A model generated the notes under the pieces. That model made no database searches. It had not been told where the DNA came from and was given only the letters and a program-made list of their open reading frames with translations. A stretch of DNA of 64,000 bases from Setophaga petechia (Eukaryota; Chordata; Aves; Passeriformes; Parulidae), in assembly GCA_024362935.1 (NCBI GenBank), contig JANCRA010000019.1:154001-218000 (forward strand), written 5' to 3'. A program made the translations under genes and the position numbers. Of the stretch, positions 38,799 through 51,590 are shown piece by piece (position 1 is the stretch's first letter; each line of letters starts with the position of its first letter).

Positions 38799-39740
38799 TA
38801 ACATGTTTCTCATAAAGCGGCTTATGATTTTCTTGGGTCTTCATAGCTGAGACTTGAAATTTTCTGCCACATGAGAGAAGTCATTAGTCCTAAAAAATCA
38901 AAGCATGTAAAGAAAGCCAAGCAAGCCCTCTCAAAAATGTTTGGGAATAATATGCTCGAGTAATAATTTGTGGGGGTTTATTTTTTGCTTGACCACAGGA
39001 AACTTACAGCTTCATTTAATATTTTGAAAGCATTTTTAGAATGTTCATGTATTGAAAGAAGAATAAATACCAGTACCTCAGCAGAACTGCCATTTAAATC
39101 AAATTAACTTTACTAATTAGGGGGAAAAAAAGAAGGCATCTCAGTATCAGGAATAATTTGTGCTTATAGAACTTCACACTTCAGGTGATATACTCTGCCT
39201 GAGAGATAGCTAAGGAAGCAATGTACCCATCAGAATGGGAAATCAACCATGGCTACTAAATTTTTCAATTCACAAAGATTTTTTTTAAAATACCCAATTT
39301 GCCCAGAGGACTTTTAAGTCTTCAGATGAAACTGAAGTCATTATATTCAAATGAGTGAGTATATAGAGTTAGCCAGTGATACTGAAATGATTTCTTGTTG
39401 GGTAGCTGAAAATAATAGATGGAAATATGCTTGTCATAACACAGCACCTGAGCAGTCGGGTTTAATTCACAGTTGCCAAGACTCTCAGGCTGCTTCTCTT
39501 TTTGACAGCTGAGGCTGTGCAGTTGTTTATCTACTGGCAGGAGAAAACTTTCCAACATCAGTTGATAAGGGAAGAGCCATGGTACTTGGATGCAACCTCT
39601 GTCACCTTGCCATATCGCAGGTACACCCACATCTGCCAGGAGCTCTTCAACCCTCTTCTCCCTCAGGGACACTGCATGCAATGTGCAGCTGGTTGGCAAC
39701 ACACTGTGACCTGCCAGGGTGTGGTGATGGGTTGTGGAGG
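38799..39740. other. No gene seen
   Basis: AT-rich unique sequence leading into the 10-bp tandem repeat. Frames that enter the repeat at their ends owe their length to it. Confidence 0.5.
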
Positions 39741-39860
39741 CGGGGAGAGGCAGGGAGAGGCAGGGAGAGGCAGGGAGAGGCAGGGAGAGGCAGGGAGAGG
39801 CAGGGAGAGGCAGGGAGAGGCAGGGAGAGGCAGGGAGAGGCAGGGAGAGGCAGGGAGAGG
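39741..39860. repeat. Pure 10-bp minisatellite, 12 units
   Basis: Twelve head-to-tail copies of CAGGGAGAGG cover 120 bp; only the first has a change (CGGGGAGAGG). The plus strand is almost all purine. Because the period is 10, all three frames encode rotations of one ten-residue peptide (AGRGRERQGE on plus, PLPASPCLSL on minus) and none has a stop. This explains the long overlapping frames here. GGG recurs every 10 bp with 7-nt spacers, compatible with G-quadruplex folding. Confidence 0.98.
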
Positions 39861-41151
39861 CAGTTCCTGCTGCACGTTTTCTGGAGGCACAGGAGCGGTT
39901 AGAGGAAAGCACGCATCTGTGTGAGCCTTGGTTTCAGTGCTTGGGCCTTTATGGGTTTTATGGCTGCATGATAGCATAATGATGCTGTAAATCATGCATA
40001 AAGGTCCTCTGGAGAATTTACCTTATGTAAGGAATTTCTCAGGCTGGGTAAAGACACTTCCATCAGGCTTTGGCATATGCAACAGGAGAAAACAGACGGA
40101 ACAGTGTGACTGGTAAGCCTTGGCCGATGGCTGTTGTTGTTCAAATGAGTCCTCAGGAATGAGGGCTCAGTTGGAGTAGTGCAGAGCCAGTCTCAAGATG
40201 AATTCTTGCCAAGGATCTCCAGTAGCCTAAGAATATGGTGCAGAGGCAGCTTAGAGTGATTATTAACTTCTCTCCTCATTCTGCCCTTGGTCGTTGTGCT
40301 GAGTCCAGGAAAAGAGGAAAGGAGAATTAGGAAATCTCTGCTTCCATACATGTGAGTGAATAATGATTTTTCCATGAGGTTAAACAGTGCAGGAAATGGT
40401 GATCAATATTGTATGGTTGTACCTTAAAAGTGCAAAGGCCATTTGTGCATTCTGGCCTGCCATGGAGGTGACTACAGCACCATCAATAATTGATTCATAA
40501 ACTATGCTTCTTATTCCCAAATGCTACATGAAGTAAATACAAATTAAAGCTAAATTCTAGGTAGCAAAAAAGTTCTTTCTTTAGCTTGCACTTGTTCTTT
40601 CTAAAATGCAGCTGATTTTTCTTTTAATTGAGATTCTGCCTATGTCACCTGGACATATTAGTTGTTCTTAATAAATCTTTGCCCCTGGTAAAGGAGGGCG
40701 TAGATTTAGGCTATGAATCTCTGCAGATTATCCATACCATCTGACCATGGCAGGAAGAAAACACCAGAGCACCCCACAGCAGCACCTTCAGCAAATACAG
40801 CCTTTCTACTGACACTCCTTAACAAGCTGGATTTCTACTCCTTGTGCCAGTTACCAAACATTTCATCAGCACACCTTCAGCAAGTAAGTTTCCGGTTTTG
40901 ACTTTTGATATTAATACATCATGCTAACAAAATTTATCCTTCTTTTTCTTTTCCTTTTTTTCTTTTATTTTCAATAGAAATAGTTCTTGAGCTTGGCATG
41001 GATTTTCAGCTAATGATGTTTTCTTGAGGGAGAGAAACAGAGTAGAGGTTTGGTTACTTACTGAGCCATCCATCATTTTGATAGTGAGACCTCGCCTAAG
41101 TCTTCCTTCTTCAAGACATTAATTTTCCACCTGCCCTTCTTTGCTCAGAGC
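39861..41151. other. No gene seen
   Basis: Unique sequence without recognisable repeats or coding signal. Short frames only. Confidence 0.5.
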
Positions 41152-41212
41152 AGGCCCAATCCTGCTCTTTTGGAAATCAATGGCAAAAATCCCACTAATT
41201 TCAGTGGATTAG
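41152..41212 (-). repeat. Old short interspersed repeat (GGGCC-GATT family), copy 1
   Basis: AGGCCCAATCCTGCTC, then AAATCAATGGCAAAAATCCC, then ACTAATTTCAGTGG is the reverse complement of the arrangement at 55621-55692. I know this text as a common old amniote interspersed repeat ending in a GGATTGGGCC-type word, but I do not assign a family name. Confidence 0.6.
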
Positions 41213-44200
41213 TTCCAGTATCTCAATTTACATGTGATTAACAGTAATTTCGTCTACTTAGTGCTAAAAAAATCATAATCAAATTTACAATAAGCTCTGC
41301 ACTGATTTTCTAGGGATCCCAGCTTATTTCATAGGCTTCTAATTTCAGTGTTTAATCACTTTTTGGTTCTAGCCCAATATGCATCAACTGAGCATGGAAT
41401 ATGTTCCTAAAAGCTCCCCACAAAGATGCTGGTTTTGTAGTTGATGGAATACTAATTTGCAGGATTTCTTTAATGCTGAAGTGCTAGAGTAGCTCAGCTT
41501 GTCAGACAGACAGTCATCCTCCAGACACTTACTAGACTGAAAGCCTTTTTAGACTTTATTTGCATTAGCTGAAGTGAATGGGCTATGCCATTCAAAGTTA
41601 TGATGTGAGTCCTAGGAATATAGGACAAATGTGAAGCCCGAATTTAAAAAGCATGGTGTTCTCCTAGTAAAGAAGACACTTGCCTCAATTGAGAGGAGAT
41701 TTCTGTGAGTTAATCTAAACCCACCCATCTGGAATGGCAATGATGACATCTTGGGCCATCCTAGCTCAAAAAGTGATCAGTCAGCCAGGGATGATCCCTC
41801 TGAGAGTCCGGTTTGCAGTCAAAATAGACCCCAAAAAACCACAAACAAGAAGCTCCACAGACCTACCTTGGTCTGCAAGGTGCCCAGCACACCTAAGTGC
41901 TAGTGCTGTGAGCCATTTCCTCACAATCTTCCTGGTAGTGGAGGATTAACAGCACTTCAAAGGATAAAATCACCAGGGGGTGATTTAAAAAAGATGTGAC
42001 TGAGTCTGGTGCTCATTAAAATGAGGGACTAATTGCAGTGGTTCAACTCCAGTCAGGAGTGCCTGAGCAGGTGTTGTGTGTGCTTCCCCAGGCAGCTCAC
42101 GCAATGCACCTGCACAAAAACTGCCATCCCAGTCTTGTTCTCCCTGGATTTATTCTGTGAGAAAGATTGCTATTAAGTGTTTGGCATCCTTTAGGGTAGG
42201 CTCTTCTGAGAGCCTTTTCAGAAACAGACATCCATTGTTCTACAACAGATTTGTATTGCTCCAAACATGATTTGGACATTGGTTTGCATAAGTGAAAGGC
42301 GTAAGGATAAGCAGTAGCCTTTCACTTTCAGGCCTGATGGTGTTAACAGGTGAAGGACCTAGACTCTTACCTCAGTTTTGGCATTTTGGCATTCCCAAGC
42401 CTAACCAGTGCCTCCTTTCCCAGCGCTGTTCTCTGCTGGTGGCCTTCAGAGCTGCCATTGCAAGAAGCACCATGGAAACAGCAAGAAACTTTGGAAGTTG
42501 AGGGGTTTTTTTCATATGCTTGCCTGGCTAAATACATTATTTGATACTTATTCTTTAATTTATGATGGTGAAAAAGCTATACCAAGCCCTGCATATCCGA
42601 GCTCATTCCTGTGACTCTTTTGATCGCTTTATCAAATGGAACCCTTTCTTTGAGCTGTTAGCTAAATGTCGCGTGAAGTTCTGAGAACAAATTGTGCTGC
42701 TTTGGGACATTAACTTCACATTAATTTGGCTAATCACTTCTACTTGATAGAAGTTTGTTTGAAAAACAGGATACTTCAGCTGCAGTGAAACCTGCATGAA
42801 AAGTCATGTAGTAACAGCCATCCTCTCTAGTAACAGGCAGTAAATTTGCAGGATGAGCAAATCCAGAGTCAAAGATGAAAATGCCCAGAAAGACTGTTTT
42901 TGTGGGTGGCTCTGCATAACAGAATGGAGATCCGGATCAGGAGGAATTAGAAAAAAATTATCCAACAGAAAGGAATTAAAGCTTTAAAGGCTCAGCCCTT
43001 GTTAGCATGGTTTATTCTGCCCACGGACAAAAACATGTGCAGCATTGCCAAATTTTTTAATCAATTCCACAGCAGTTGTTTTCTGTTTTCTTGCACCCCA
43101 GTCCCTGAAGTCAATAGATTTGTGTGAGAGCTCTCCCTTCCTCTCTTCCTTCCTCCTGTCCAGCAATCTGCAATGCTATCGGGAAAAGCCCTGGAGACCC
43201 TGGCCCCTAGTGGTTCCAGAACCATAAAGCACAAAGGATATGCTAGTTTCAATATCTTGTGATTTTACTGCCAGTTCCATGATTAATAAGTGTTCAACAT
43301 GTAATTTCTGAGTATTGAGAGATCCTTCTCCTGGCAAAAGAGATGGTGGACAGTGGCACCAGGAGCTGGGAAGGATGATATCCAGCAGCTGCAGCCCTGA
43401 GCACACAGTGAGGACCACTTCCAGTCAACTCCCCACCCAACAAACAGGAGAGGCAAATATGGCTGGAAGGACTGGTTGTTCTGTATACAACCAGTTATCT
43501 ACCATGCTTCACCTTCCACATTTACCCAGACAGCCATGGTGACAGAAGAGACCATCCAGTGGAAGACAGCTGCAAGCATGGAGTAGAAGAAATGTACTGC
43601 TGCACCCAGAGCTTTCAGTCTGCAGAAGGAAAAGTGCCCCAAAAGGCATGAGAACAGCAGATGATACTGCCTTGCTCTACTCCCCTGGTCAACACAAGGA
43701 AAGGAAAACATCAGCAACATTTCTGCTGAGGTGATCTCCCCTGAGTTCCAGTTCCCATGCTTAGTTCTCATGCTTGCTAGACATATTTCTTAATAGGAAA
43801 GATGCTACGTGATATGGCAGATGTACCTCAGGGAGGACAGGTGAAAGGCTCTGGCCAAACCCAATAGGTGAATTATCTAAGGAACTCCACTAGCTAGAAC
43901 CAACTGGGACAGTCTGAAAGGAAAAACAAGAAAATCAAGTGGCTTGCTGGAAGTGACTCCATCCTAGAAGGCAGCCAAAGCACTTCAGCGGGCTCAGCTG
44001 GAGGCAAAAAAATTCTTCCACCTCAGGATGTGAGGGGCAGACAGTGTTCCCTGCTCTCTGCTCTGTGGTGGCATGTAGAAGGTGAGCCAGGGAGGAGCTA
44101 CAGCAAATGTAGAGGAAACTTTGTAGACTAGACCCCAAGAGAACTGAGCCAAGGTCGAAACATTTTTAGAAGTGTGGGGCATGGGAGAAATTCAGCTTCA

Positions 44201-44664
44201 ACATGTTTAGATTTTACTCAGAGCACTTTCAAGGTCTGCAATACAGAACTTCAACTACCACTCCAGGGGTCTGGCATTTTGCCTTTTTTCTGATAGTATC
44301 TACTTGCTGAATGGACTAGACACTGCTGTCATGTTTAGGAAAGGTCTGTGGGTCTCCATCCATTTTCATCTGGTTTCTCTTGCAGATCACAGAGGGTTGC
44401 CAGTTATGACTTGTCCTCAGAAATATGCTTTGCCCTCATGCAACATGCTTTCCTTCAAAAAGCCTCTACTTGCAATTGAATCTGATTTAGCAGTCCTTCC
44501 TGCAGAGAGACAAGCAGACCTCTCCTGCTACCAAGCTTGGAGCCAACCAGCCCAGTCTACTGCTTGAAGCAGGAGCTGCATTCAGAGCACAGCCAATGAT
44601 ATCAGCATCTACAGAGTATCATCCAGCATCTTTTAGAAATGCCAGGGCAAGGCTCAGGGTTGTG
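41213..44664. other. No gene seen; unique sequence
   Basis: The interval contains several short frames at 42076-42614 and 43045-43771 on both strands, none with a recognisable domain. No CR1 tails or tandem arrays were found. Confidence 0.45.
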
Positions 44665-44680
44665 ATTAGCATATGCTAAT
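44665..44680. promoter_or_regulatory. Perfect 16-bp palindrome of two octamer-like sites
   Basis: ATTAGCATATGCTAAT is perfectly self-complementary and presents ATGCTAAT, an octamer variant (ATGCWAAT), on each strand. A further octamer-like ATGTAAAT lies just downstream at 44695-44702. POU-factor binding is inference. Confidence 0.4.
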
Positions 44681-45059
44681 GACTGATTATAATATGTAAA
44701 TGACACACTGGGTCAGAACTGCACGCCCATTCAAACTAATGAACTGTGCACTTTTTTGTAAGTGGCACCAGTAATTGGGCGCATCATTTTTCTGTTGCTG
44801 CTAGGCAGAGAATAAGGAAGCCATCTGTAACGACAGGCCAATGTTTGCAGCAATCCCGTTGAGAAGTAAAGGCAAGGACTGCTAATTTCCAAGTGTCCAG
44901 CAGGGAACCAGTACACATGCCTCCAGTCACCACCGTCACAATCCTTAGTATCTGAGCATGTAATTATATGGTCATATTTTTAGAAGAGATCAGCATTAAA
45001 GATAACTGTTGAAAACTCCTGGCCAGAGCAGCATGCAGAGATCTATTTGAGCACCTACT

Positions 45060-45160
45060 GCCTAAAGTGCAGAACACCTGGGTTTTGAAAATGCAGTTGT
45101 ATGTGACCTTGCTGTAATGAAGAAAATATTAATATCTCATTTGTGTGGTCTGCTCTTCCC
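45060..45160 (+). mobile_element. Possible degraded MIR fragment
   Basis: CACCTGGGTTTTGAAAATGC, then TATGTGACCTTGCTGTAATG and AATATTAATATCTCATTTGT, follows the MIR order (CCTGGGTTCGAATCC, TGTGACCTTGGGC, GATAATAATA) with deletions. This is weak and could be coincidence. Confidence 0.25.
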
Positions 45161-45411
45161 TCTCAAAACTAAATTCTCCTGTAAAGTTACACCATTCTCT
45201 CTGAAGCAGACAAGTACACAGTTTAATATCAGAATGGATAGACTGTGAAACTTGCCAAAACTGATTTATTTCAACCCTCAATATTTACTTATTCTCTCTA
45301 TTAATTAAAATTATTACTCAGAATCTTTATCAAGAATAAATTAGTAAACAGAGTGATTCAACTATGAGTTGGTTTTTTTTTTAATCAGATACATTTTACA
45401 AAGGGATATGA

Positions 45412-45530
45412 TTATTCTTTTATCCTAATTTTAGATATGAAAACAAAGAACTGAAACAATTTGTGTTAAATGTCACATGGTAGACAGTCACCAGAGCTTG
45501 CAATAGAATGGAAATTGCCTGGCTCTCTAT
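45412..45530 (-). mobile_element. MIR-like SINE, minus strand
   Basis: TTATCCTAATTTTAGATATG, then AAACAAAGAACTGAAACAAT, TTAAATGTCACATGGTAGAC and CAGAGCTTGCAATAGAATGG follows the reverse complement of MIR. The expected words are TTATCCCCATTTTACAGATG, GGAAACTGAGGC, TTAAGTGACTTGCCCAAGG and CAGAGCTGGGATTCGAACC. Divergence is high but the block order is preserved over about 110 bp. Confidence 0.6.
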
Positions 45531-48500
45531 CTCTCCTGCAGATATTGCCCACAATAGCAGTAGAAGTATGGTGGAGTGACGTGATCAGACTCCAAAGCTG
45601 ACAGTGCACAAGGCAGATCTTTATAGGCCTCAGGGCCCGGGCAGTATCAGTGCAGGATATCCTAGACAGAAGCCCAAACTGGTAACTCCCACAGCTTTAC
45701 ACTGTGCCACATGGACTTGATTATTCAGCTTTTCAATGGTACACTAATTCCAGGAGCAAGTTCTGGATTTTGGTGTAGACAAATCTCATCCTTATTAAGC
45801 CATCCCATTGATGTCACTTGTTGAAATTAGCTCTTCCATGCAGTGATTTTCAGACTCTCCTAGCTTGTTCTCTCTGTTGTTCAAACTACATATTTATATA
45901 AAATCATTTGTGTCCAATCTTGGCTCTTTTTAATTTTTTCAATGCTGGGGTGGCATTTTGGGGCCACAAGCATGCCATAATGCCTTTTCTATTATAACTA
46001 ATTTAGAAAGCTCATTAAAAACATCTATTAATCTTAATTCCTCTGTTCACATAGTCATTCTGACAGTGAAGGTATTTCCCTTCTGGCAATTTTATTAAGT
46101 GCAAGGAAGATATCAGTGCTGAGTTTCACTGCTTCTAAGTCATCCTAGAACACAGGATATGCACATCATCTTCAATAGCCTCATGCTTATTTGACTCAGA
46201 TTGGTTGTACAGAGTCCCCTTGTGGGTGGAAAGGTCAATAATGAGGCATGAGGGGAAAAAAAGTCTATTTTGACAAAACTGACCTAGTATAGCATTCCCA
46301 GAAAAACTCCATCAGATGATATCTAGCAGGCTTTTGGGTAACCAGCAGTGAAAGGAAAGGGCAGCAAATTAACTGCTGAGATTTACTAAGTGAAAAGGCA
46401 GTCCTGCATCAATGGGAAAACCCAGCAAATCTGATAGCAATCTGCAGATGGCTGTGTTAAACCCTTTGCATTTGGCTCACTTTTGATGTCAATAGAAATA
46501 TCAAAGAGGTCAGGATTGGGCCAGAGACTCCCTATTTCAATATCTCTGAACACACAGTCTCAGTATAACATTACATAAAACATCTCATATTCCCAAAATC
46601 TAAATACATAATTTGTGACTGATTATATGTGTTTGCAGCTGGCAGTGAAGGATGATATACTGTTCATGTGAGTGTTGGATGAATAGCTATCAAAACTCTA
46701 CCATCTATATTGGCATTCATATAGCATGGTCTAAAAATACTTCAATCTCTCTAACTAACTCACTCCCTCACTACCCTCTAAAACTAGAGGTTTTACTATT
46801 TTTCACATCATTTGAATTTTTATTACATTTAAATAATAAAATGCATTATTCGGATCAATCTAAATCCATGGTATTTGCAGTTTTAGGATTTTCTCCACAG
46901 ATTTGGCTCTGCTCTCCATAATCTAAGCCTTCTCTTTACAGAACTGAACTTTCTCTTGCCTTTCTGGTTGCAAAGGTATCTTGGCAAGATTTAAATTCTG
47001 TACCTTTCCAATATATGGCTTAGTTCTGAGCAGAGACAGATTGAACTCAAACTTTCAAGCCACATTCCACTTATAAAATGAAGTCTAATAAAAAAAAGCT
47101 TATTTGGCTGCAGATAGGGTAGTCATGCTAGCAATTATGTTTCAAACTCTTTATAACATTTGTAGGGCTTATTTAAAATAAAATTAATAGAAAATGAATG
47201 TGATAGATGCATTATTTTCCAGTTGCAATGAATTTGAATAATATGTAATAATGTATCTAAAAATAATTGCTGCTCTTAATCATAGGTTTTGCTTCAGTGC
47301 TATCTGCTTAAATGACCCTAAGTCATAGAGTACTTTTTAGTGTCTCTTCCCATTTCTTAAAAATTGAATTGCTCTTGCTAAATGAGTGGTGGCTGTCTCT
47401 ATTCCCTCCCCACAGACCACAGAGGATGAGAAAGGAAATATTATCTTGCTTCTATTTCAGAACATTTAGCTAACTTTAGAGATCCTCTTGATTATCTACC
47501 TACGAAATTCCCTGGTCAGAGAGGCTGTGCTGCACCTGGCAGGGTGAAAGATCCATGTAACTTGGAAATGGTGCCTCAGTCGTTCAAATCACCAAGAGCA
47601 GCTTGGGACATGCAAGGAACCACCTCCCCAGGGTCAAAACTATCCTGCCACCTCACCAGCAATGACCAGAGGAGCACAGTCAATTATTCAGTACCACCAC
47701 AGGGTCATTGTCCTCTGGTCACAGGCTCACCAGCCTGTCATTGTTAAGAAAGAATGTCTCTAGTGCAAACAAGATTAAATCTTTTTGCTTCGTAGAGAAA
47801 GGAATTTGCTGCCACAGTGTGCCTACCTGAGTGACCCATCTGTGGGCTCTGCTTGTGGCTCTTAATCTGCCTGGGGGTCCCACCAGTGACTGGCAGTGAG
47901 TAGAAAACCACTGCAATCCCCCAGGCCTTTGGCATCCAGCCCTACATCTCATCTGAGTCCCGTATTGTCCGGTGCAAGCAGTGACAGTGAGAGAAGACAA
48001 CATTACCAGCTATTTTGGTAAGATACAGAAGCTGACATTTTGCAGGGTATCTTAAGGACAGAAGGAAGCTACAGGAAAAGCACATAGCCCATTCTCTGTT
48101 CAGACACCAAATGTATGGAGGCATCCCATCTCACAGATGCAGCTCAGCCAAGTGATATGGAGCCAGATGCCATGACAGGCAGGCGTTACACAGCAAGAGA
48201 AAGAGGACCAAAACTCCCATTGACTTCTTGATAGCTCACGCCTGAGAAGAACCCTGGAGGAAAAAGGCATGATTTCTCCAAAGACAACATAGTCCTAAAG
48301 CATAATAGGACAGTTCAGAGATTCTTAAACTCATGAGATTGGGTACTAGTAGCAATTCAGCCATGCCAGCCGAGCCTTCTTCTGACAAACTTACCCTAAA
48401 GTGTCATCATCCAGGGCTTTGTGTATCCGCCATGGTCTCTACTGGGAGAAGTAAAGCACAACCTCTTCTCCACAGCCCATCAGGGTTCACCCACCTTTCA

Positions 48501-51390
48501 AAGCCCAAGTCCCCTGAGAACTTCAGGCAGATGTCTGCTTACATCCAGGGGCTTTCAAATTGCCTTACAATCTTTTAAAAAGCTTTGTCTTACAACTTTT
48601 ACTATGGCATGTGTGAAGCATAGACCTGAATTTGGATTTTTCATTTGGGAAGAGAGAGAAGTCAGAGGTTCAATCACCATACTCCAGAACTGTGGAGCTT
48701 GCCTTGCAAGAAGCTACACGTGGGACCTTCAGGAAGGCAGTCCCAAAAGAGCCACATAAAGCCTGGAGGCCTGGCAGAACCCATTCATCCATAGTGTTGG
48801 CTTCATACCAGACTACTACTCTTGGCAGTAAAGTGTGCTGTGTATTTAAAAGGTGGGTTTTATTTGTTGAAAGGATTAAACATTTGTAAAATGTTTGACA
48901 AATCAAACCTTGATTCAAATAAAGATAAGATGGCAAAAGCACTGCATATATTCAATGCTTGGATGTCAAAAGGCAGTTTAGCTCCAAAAATATTCCAAAT
49001 CTACACCTTACTGGTTTTCTTTGCAGAAGTTTCCAAGGACTCCTAAGTGCCAATTCAATACATGATGAAATGATACAAAGTGAATTGTTAACCCACAGAG
49101 CTCACAAGTCAGAGCATAGGCAATAATAAACAACCAAATAAACAGGCGAAGAGTAGAAAGACAACTGGTTAAAGACAGCAGAGTTCCAGAAAACATTAAT
49201 TACAGAGGTATCGATGTTCACAGCAGGCTGCCATCGCTGCCAGCCCTGTTTCTCATGATTCATGCCAGAGAAGCAGGTTCAGTTTTGCCCCATATTTTTC
49301 ACTGATTTAGGATGAAGTACATATTAAAAGGATTTTTTATCATGGGCTCTGGCTTCACTTAAGTGAGAGATACCAAGCAGCCTTGAGACCTATTAGGTCC
49401 AAAAAAAATACAGAGGTTTTCACTGGACATAGAGTGTAAATTATCCATTCTGAGTCTCAAGGAAGCTAAGCTTAGCTAGCTAAACTAACCCAGATATCAG
49501 CTGGGTTCTCTGAAGTTACATTGCATGGGCCAAAACTTGAAAATTCATCAGAAGACCCATATACGAGAGTACTTAGGTGGCTGGTTAAATCAATAAGTCA
49601 TTTACATTTTTAACATTTACTGTAGAATGTTGGAGCACACCTTCTGCAATAAAAAGAAACTGGGAGAAAATGCACAGAACTCCTGTTTTCTGGGAAAAGC
49701 CATAACAGCATCCAGTTCCTTTTTCCCGGCACAGGTTTTGCAGTTTGTACTAATTCTGAGCAAATACGGTTTGGACAGGTTTGATACTGTTCATTTCCTT
49801 GTTTTATGGTATGACTGTGGGATATAGCCAGATGATAAATACATTGGCTAGCCATGGTTCTTGCCATCCGTACAAAGTTTGCTTCATTTTTCCCTCTTTC
49901 CTGGTTAAATCCCACCAGCTTATTCCCGTCAGTCAAGGCTTATGTGAAGTAGTGATCCAGTCAGCCTCAGGCTAGGTAAAGCAGTGTTTTGGCCCTGTCT
50001 GACTTCGGCTGTATTGTGTTACCTGTGATATTCTCTAACCAAGAGAGAATTGCAGAGCTGTTGAGAAGTGGAGCAGGGGCTCGTCCCACCACAGCAGCAT
50101 GCTTCCTGAGAAGCTAGCAGCTCTAGACAAGCTGAAAGTGAAATTTTAGTATGGCCTTGGCAGCGCTCCATTGGCACGTCCCCAAATTTACACTACTGCA
50201 ACCAAGATCAGTGCCTGTGCCAGCATCTGTATTATATTAAAGATAAACTGGACAAGATGTATTCATATCTGAACTTAACTCAGCAAATAAAAAACGAACT
50301 TAACAAAATAAAATCAGGTGGTCTGACTCATCCTCTTTTGAGAGATCCTGATAAAAAATGGCTGTTCCAGAAGCTCTGATGTGATCTTAATAAAAGATGA
50401 CACTGTGAAAAAGACGGGGAGGAAAGCACGGCAGGCAGGAAACTTGACAAAAAGAAGTTTTCCCTGTGCCTGGATCCCAGCTCATATAAATGGAAATAGA
50501 TGAGAAACCTCAGCTTCCTTCATTGACATATGCAGCATAAAATCACTGCATAGGCAGAACACTGTGAGCATGCCCAGTAGGTAGGCACCAGACTATAATT
50601 TCTTGTTCAAAATACCAAAATGCACCAGTTTAACTGTAAGAATGAGGACATGATATGAAACAGGCATGAGCTTAAGTACAAAACAGGAGGGATGACTGTA
50701 GCCCACCTCTTCCTACTTCCAAAAAGGCTGCCTAATCATTAGCCTGGGGAGTCATGCTTTCACTCGCCTTTTCTCCTTTTCTCAGTGAATTCAAACCATT
50801 TTTCTGCACAGTGGTACAGCTTCATGAGAAGTGGTAAAGCATTCCCAGAAAAATCTATAGTCTAATGACTAGAAGTGTGTTTGAATTCTTTCCAAAGAGG
50901 ATAGAAACTGAGTGTGGATTTCCTACTTTCCAACCCCTAGGCTGATGCAAGATAGAAATGGTGATGGTTGCTTTCCCCCAGGTTTTTAAAACACAGTGAG
51001 ATCTTCAGAGAGTTTTACAAGGAACTTGGTCTGGCCAGGCTGCACTAGGCATGCTCTGAGAGCATTTCCAAAGCCCATCAAGGGGCTGACGTGTCCTGTT
51101 GTTTGATTGTTACTGTAAAGGAAGGGGTTGGGCAGACAATTTGTTTTCATACCTTGATGGACTGAAGGAATGGTAGTTAAGAGGGAGAGAATATGAGCAT
51201 AACAGTAAAGGTGGAATCATCTACCTCAGAACTACAGAAAGTACCTTTGGATGCCAGGTAAAGGAGCAGTCACAGCTCTACAGCCATATCCCACAGTGTC
51301 TTACTGAGCTGCCCACTTGCCAGGTGTTCGGCCATATCATTTAAATAGCAACATTCCTTCATCTGTCTTATTTTACATACCTAACTGTAG
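45531..51390. other. No gene seen; scattered old repeat words and palindromes
   Basis: Besides the repeat at 46.5 kb, AACTCCCATTGACTTCTTGA at 48211-48230 is a fragment of the same family. Overlapping palindromes AGCTAAGCTTAGCT (49464-49477) and TTAGCTAGCTAA (49472-49483) occur. Frames up to 112 aa (48421-48759) and 108 aa (49610-49936, minus) have no domain. Confidence 0.45.
46475..46523 (+). repeat. Old short interspersed repeat (GGATTGGGCC family), copy 2
   Basis: CTCACTTTTGATGTCAATAG then AAATATCAAAGAGGTCAGGA and TTGGGCC matches the same text as 55621-55692 in the same orientation (GGGAGTTTTGCCATTGACTT...TCGGGCC), more diverged. Confidence 0.4.
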
Positions 51391-51590
51391 GAGTTGTGTC
51401 CTCACATCTGGGCCCATTCTGTAGCTGTAGGGGACAGTCTTTCCAGATGCATGCCTTGGCTCCCATGGATATCAAGCCTAAGAGCAGCAGCCAGAGTGAG
51501 ACCACAGTGTCCTTGAAATCATTCTACTACATGGAAGCTGAGGATGCAGACAACACACAGGAGAGGGATGCACTCTACAGGCGGCCACAG
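51391..51590 (+). CDS. Candidate 200-bp internal coding exon, unassigned
   Basis: I do not recognise this protein. A pyrimidine-rich run ending in CTAACTGTAG (51381-51390) would serve as splice acceptor, and GCCACAG|GTGAGATCAG at 51590/51591 is a strong donor. Between them one frame is open: two bases, then 66 codons. It contains the stretches MDIKPKSSSQSETTVS, LKSFYYMEAEDADN and TQERDALYRRPQ, with an acidic and polar composition that looks more protein-like than its surroundings. The frame continues open only to 51698. No neighbouring exon is visible in the window, and open 200-bp segments with splice-like ends occur by chance, so this is a weak call. Confidence 0.18.

Noticed and set aside
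39322..39995. 196-, 140-, 110- and 107-codon frames around 39.7 kb
   Set aside because: They owe their length to the stop-free 10-bp tandem array. Flanking parts have no domain.
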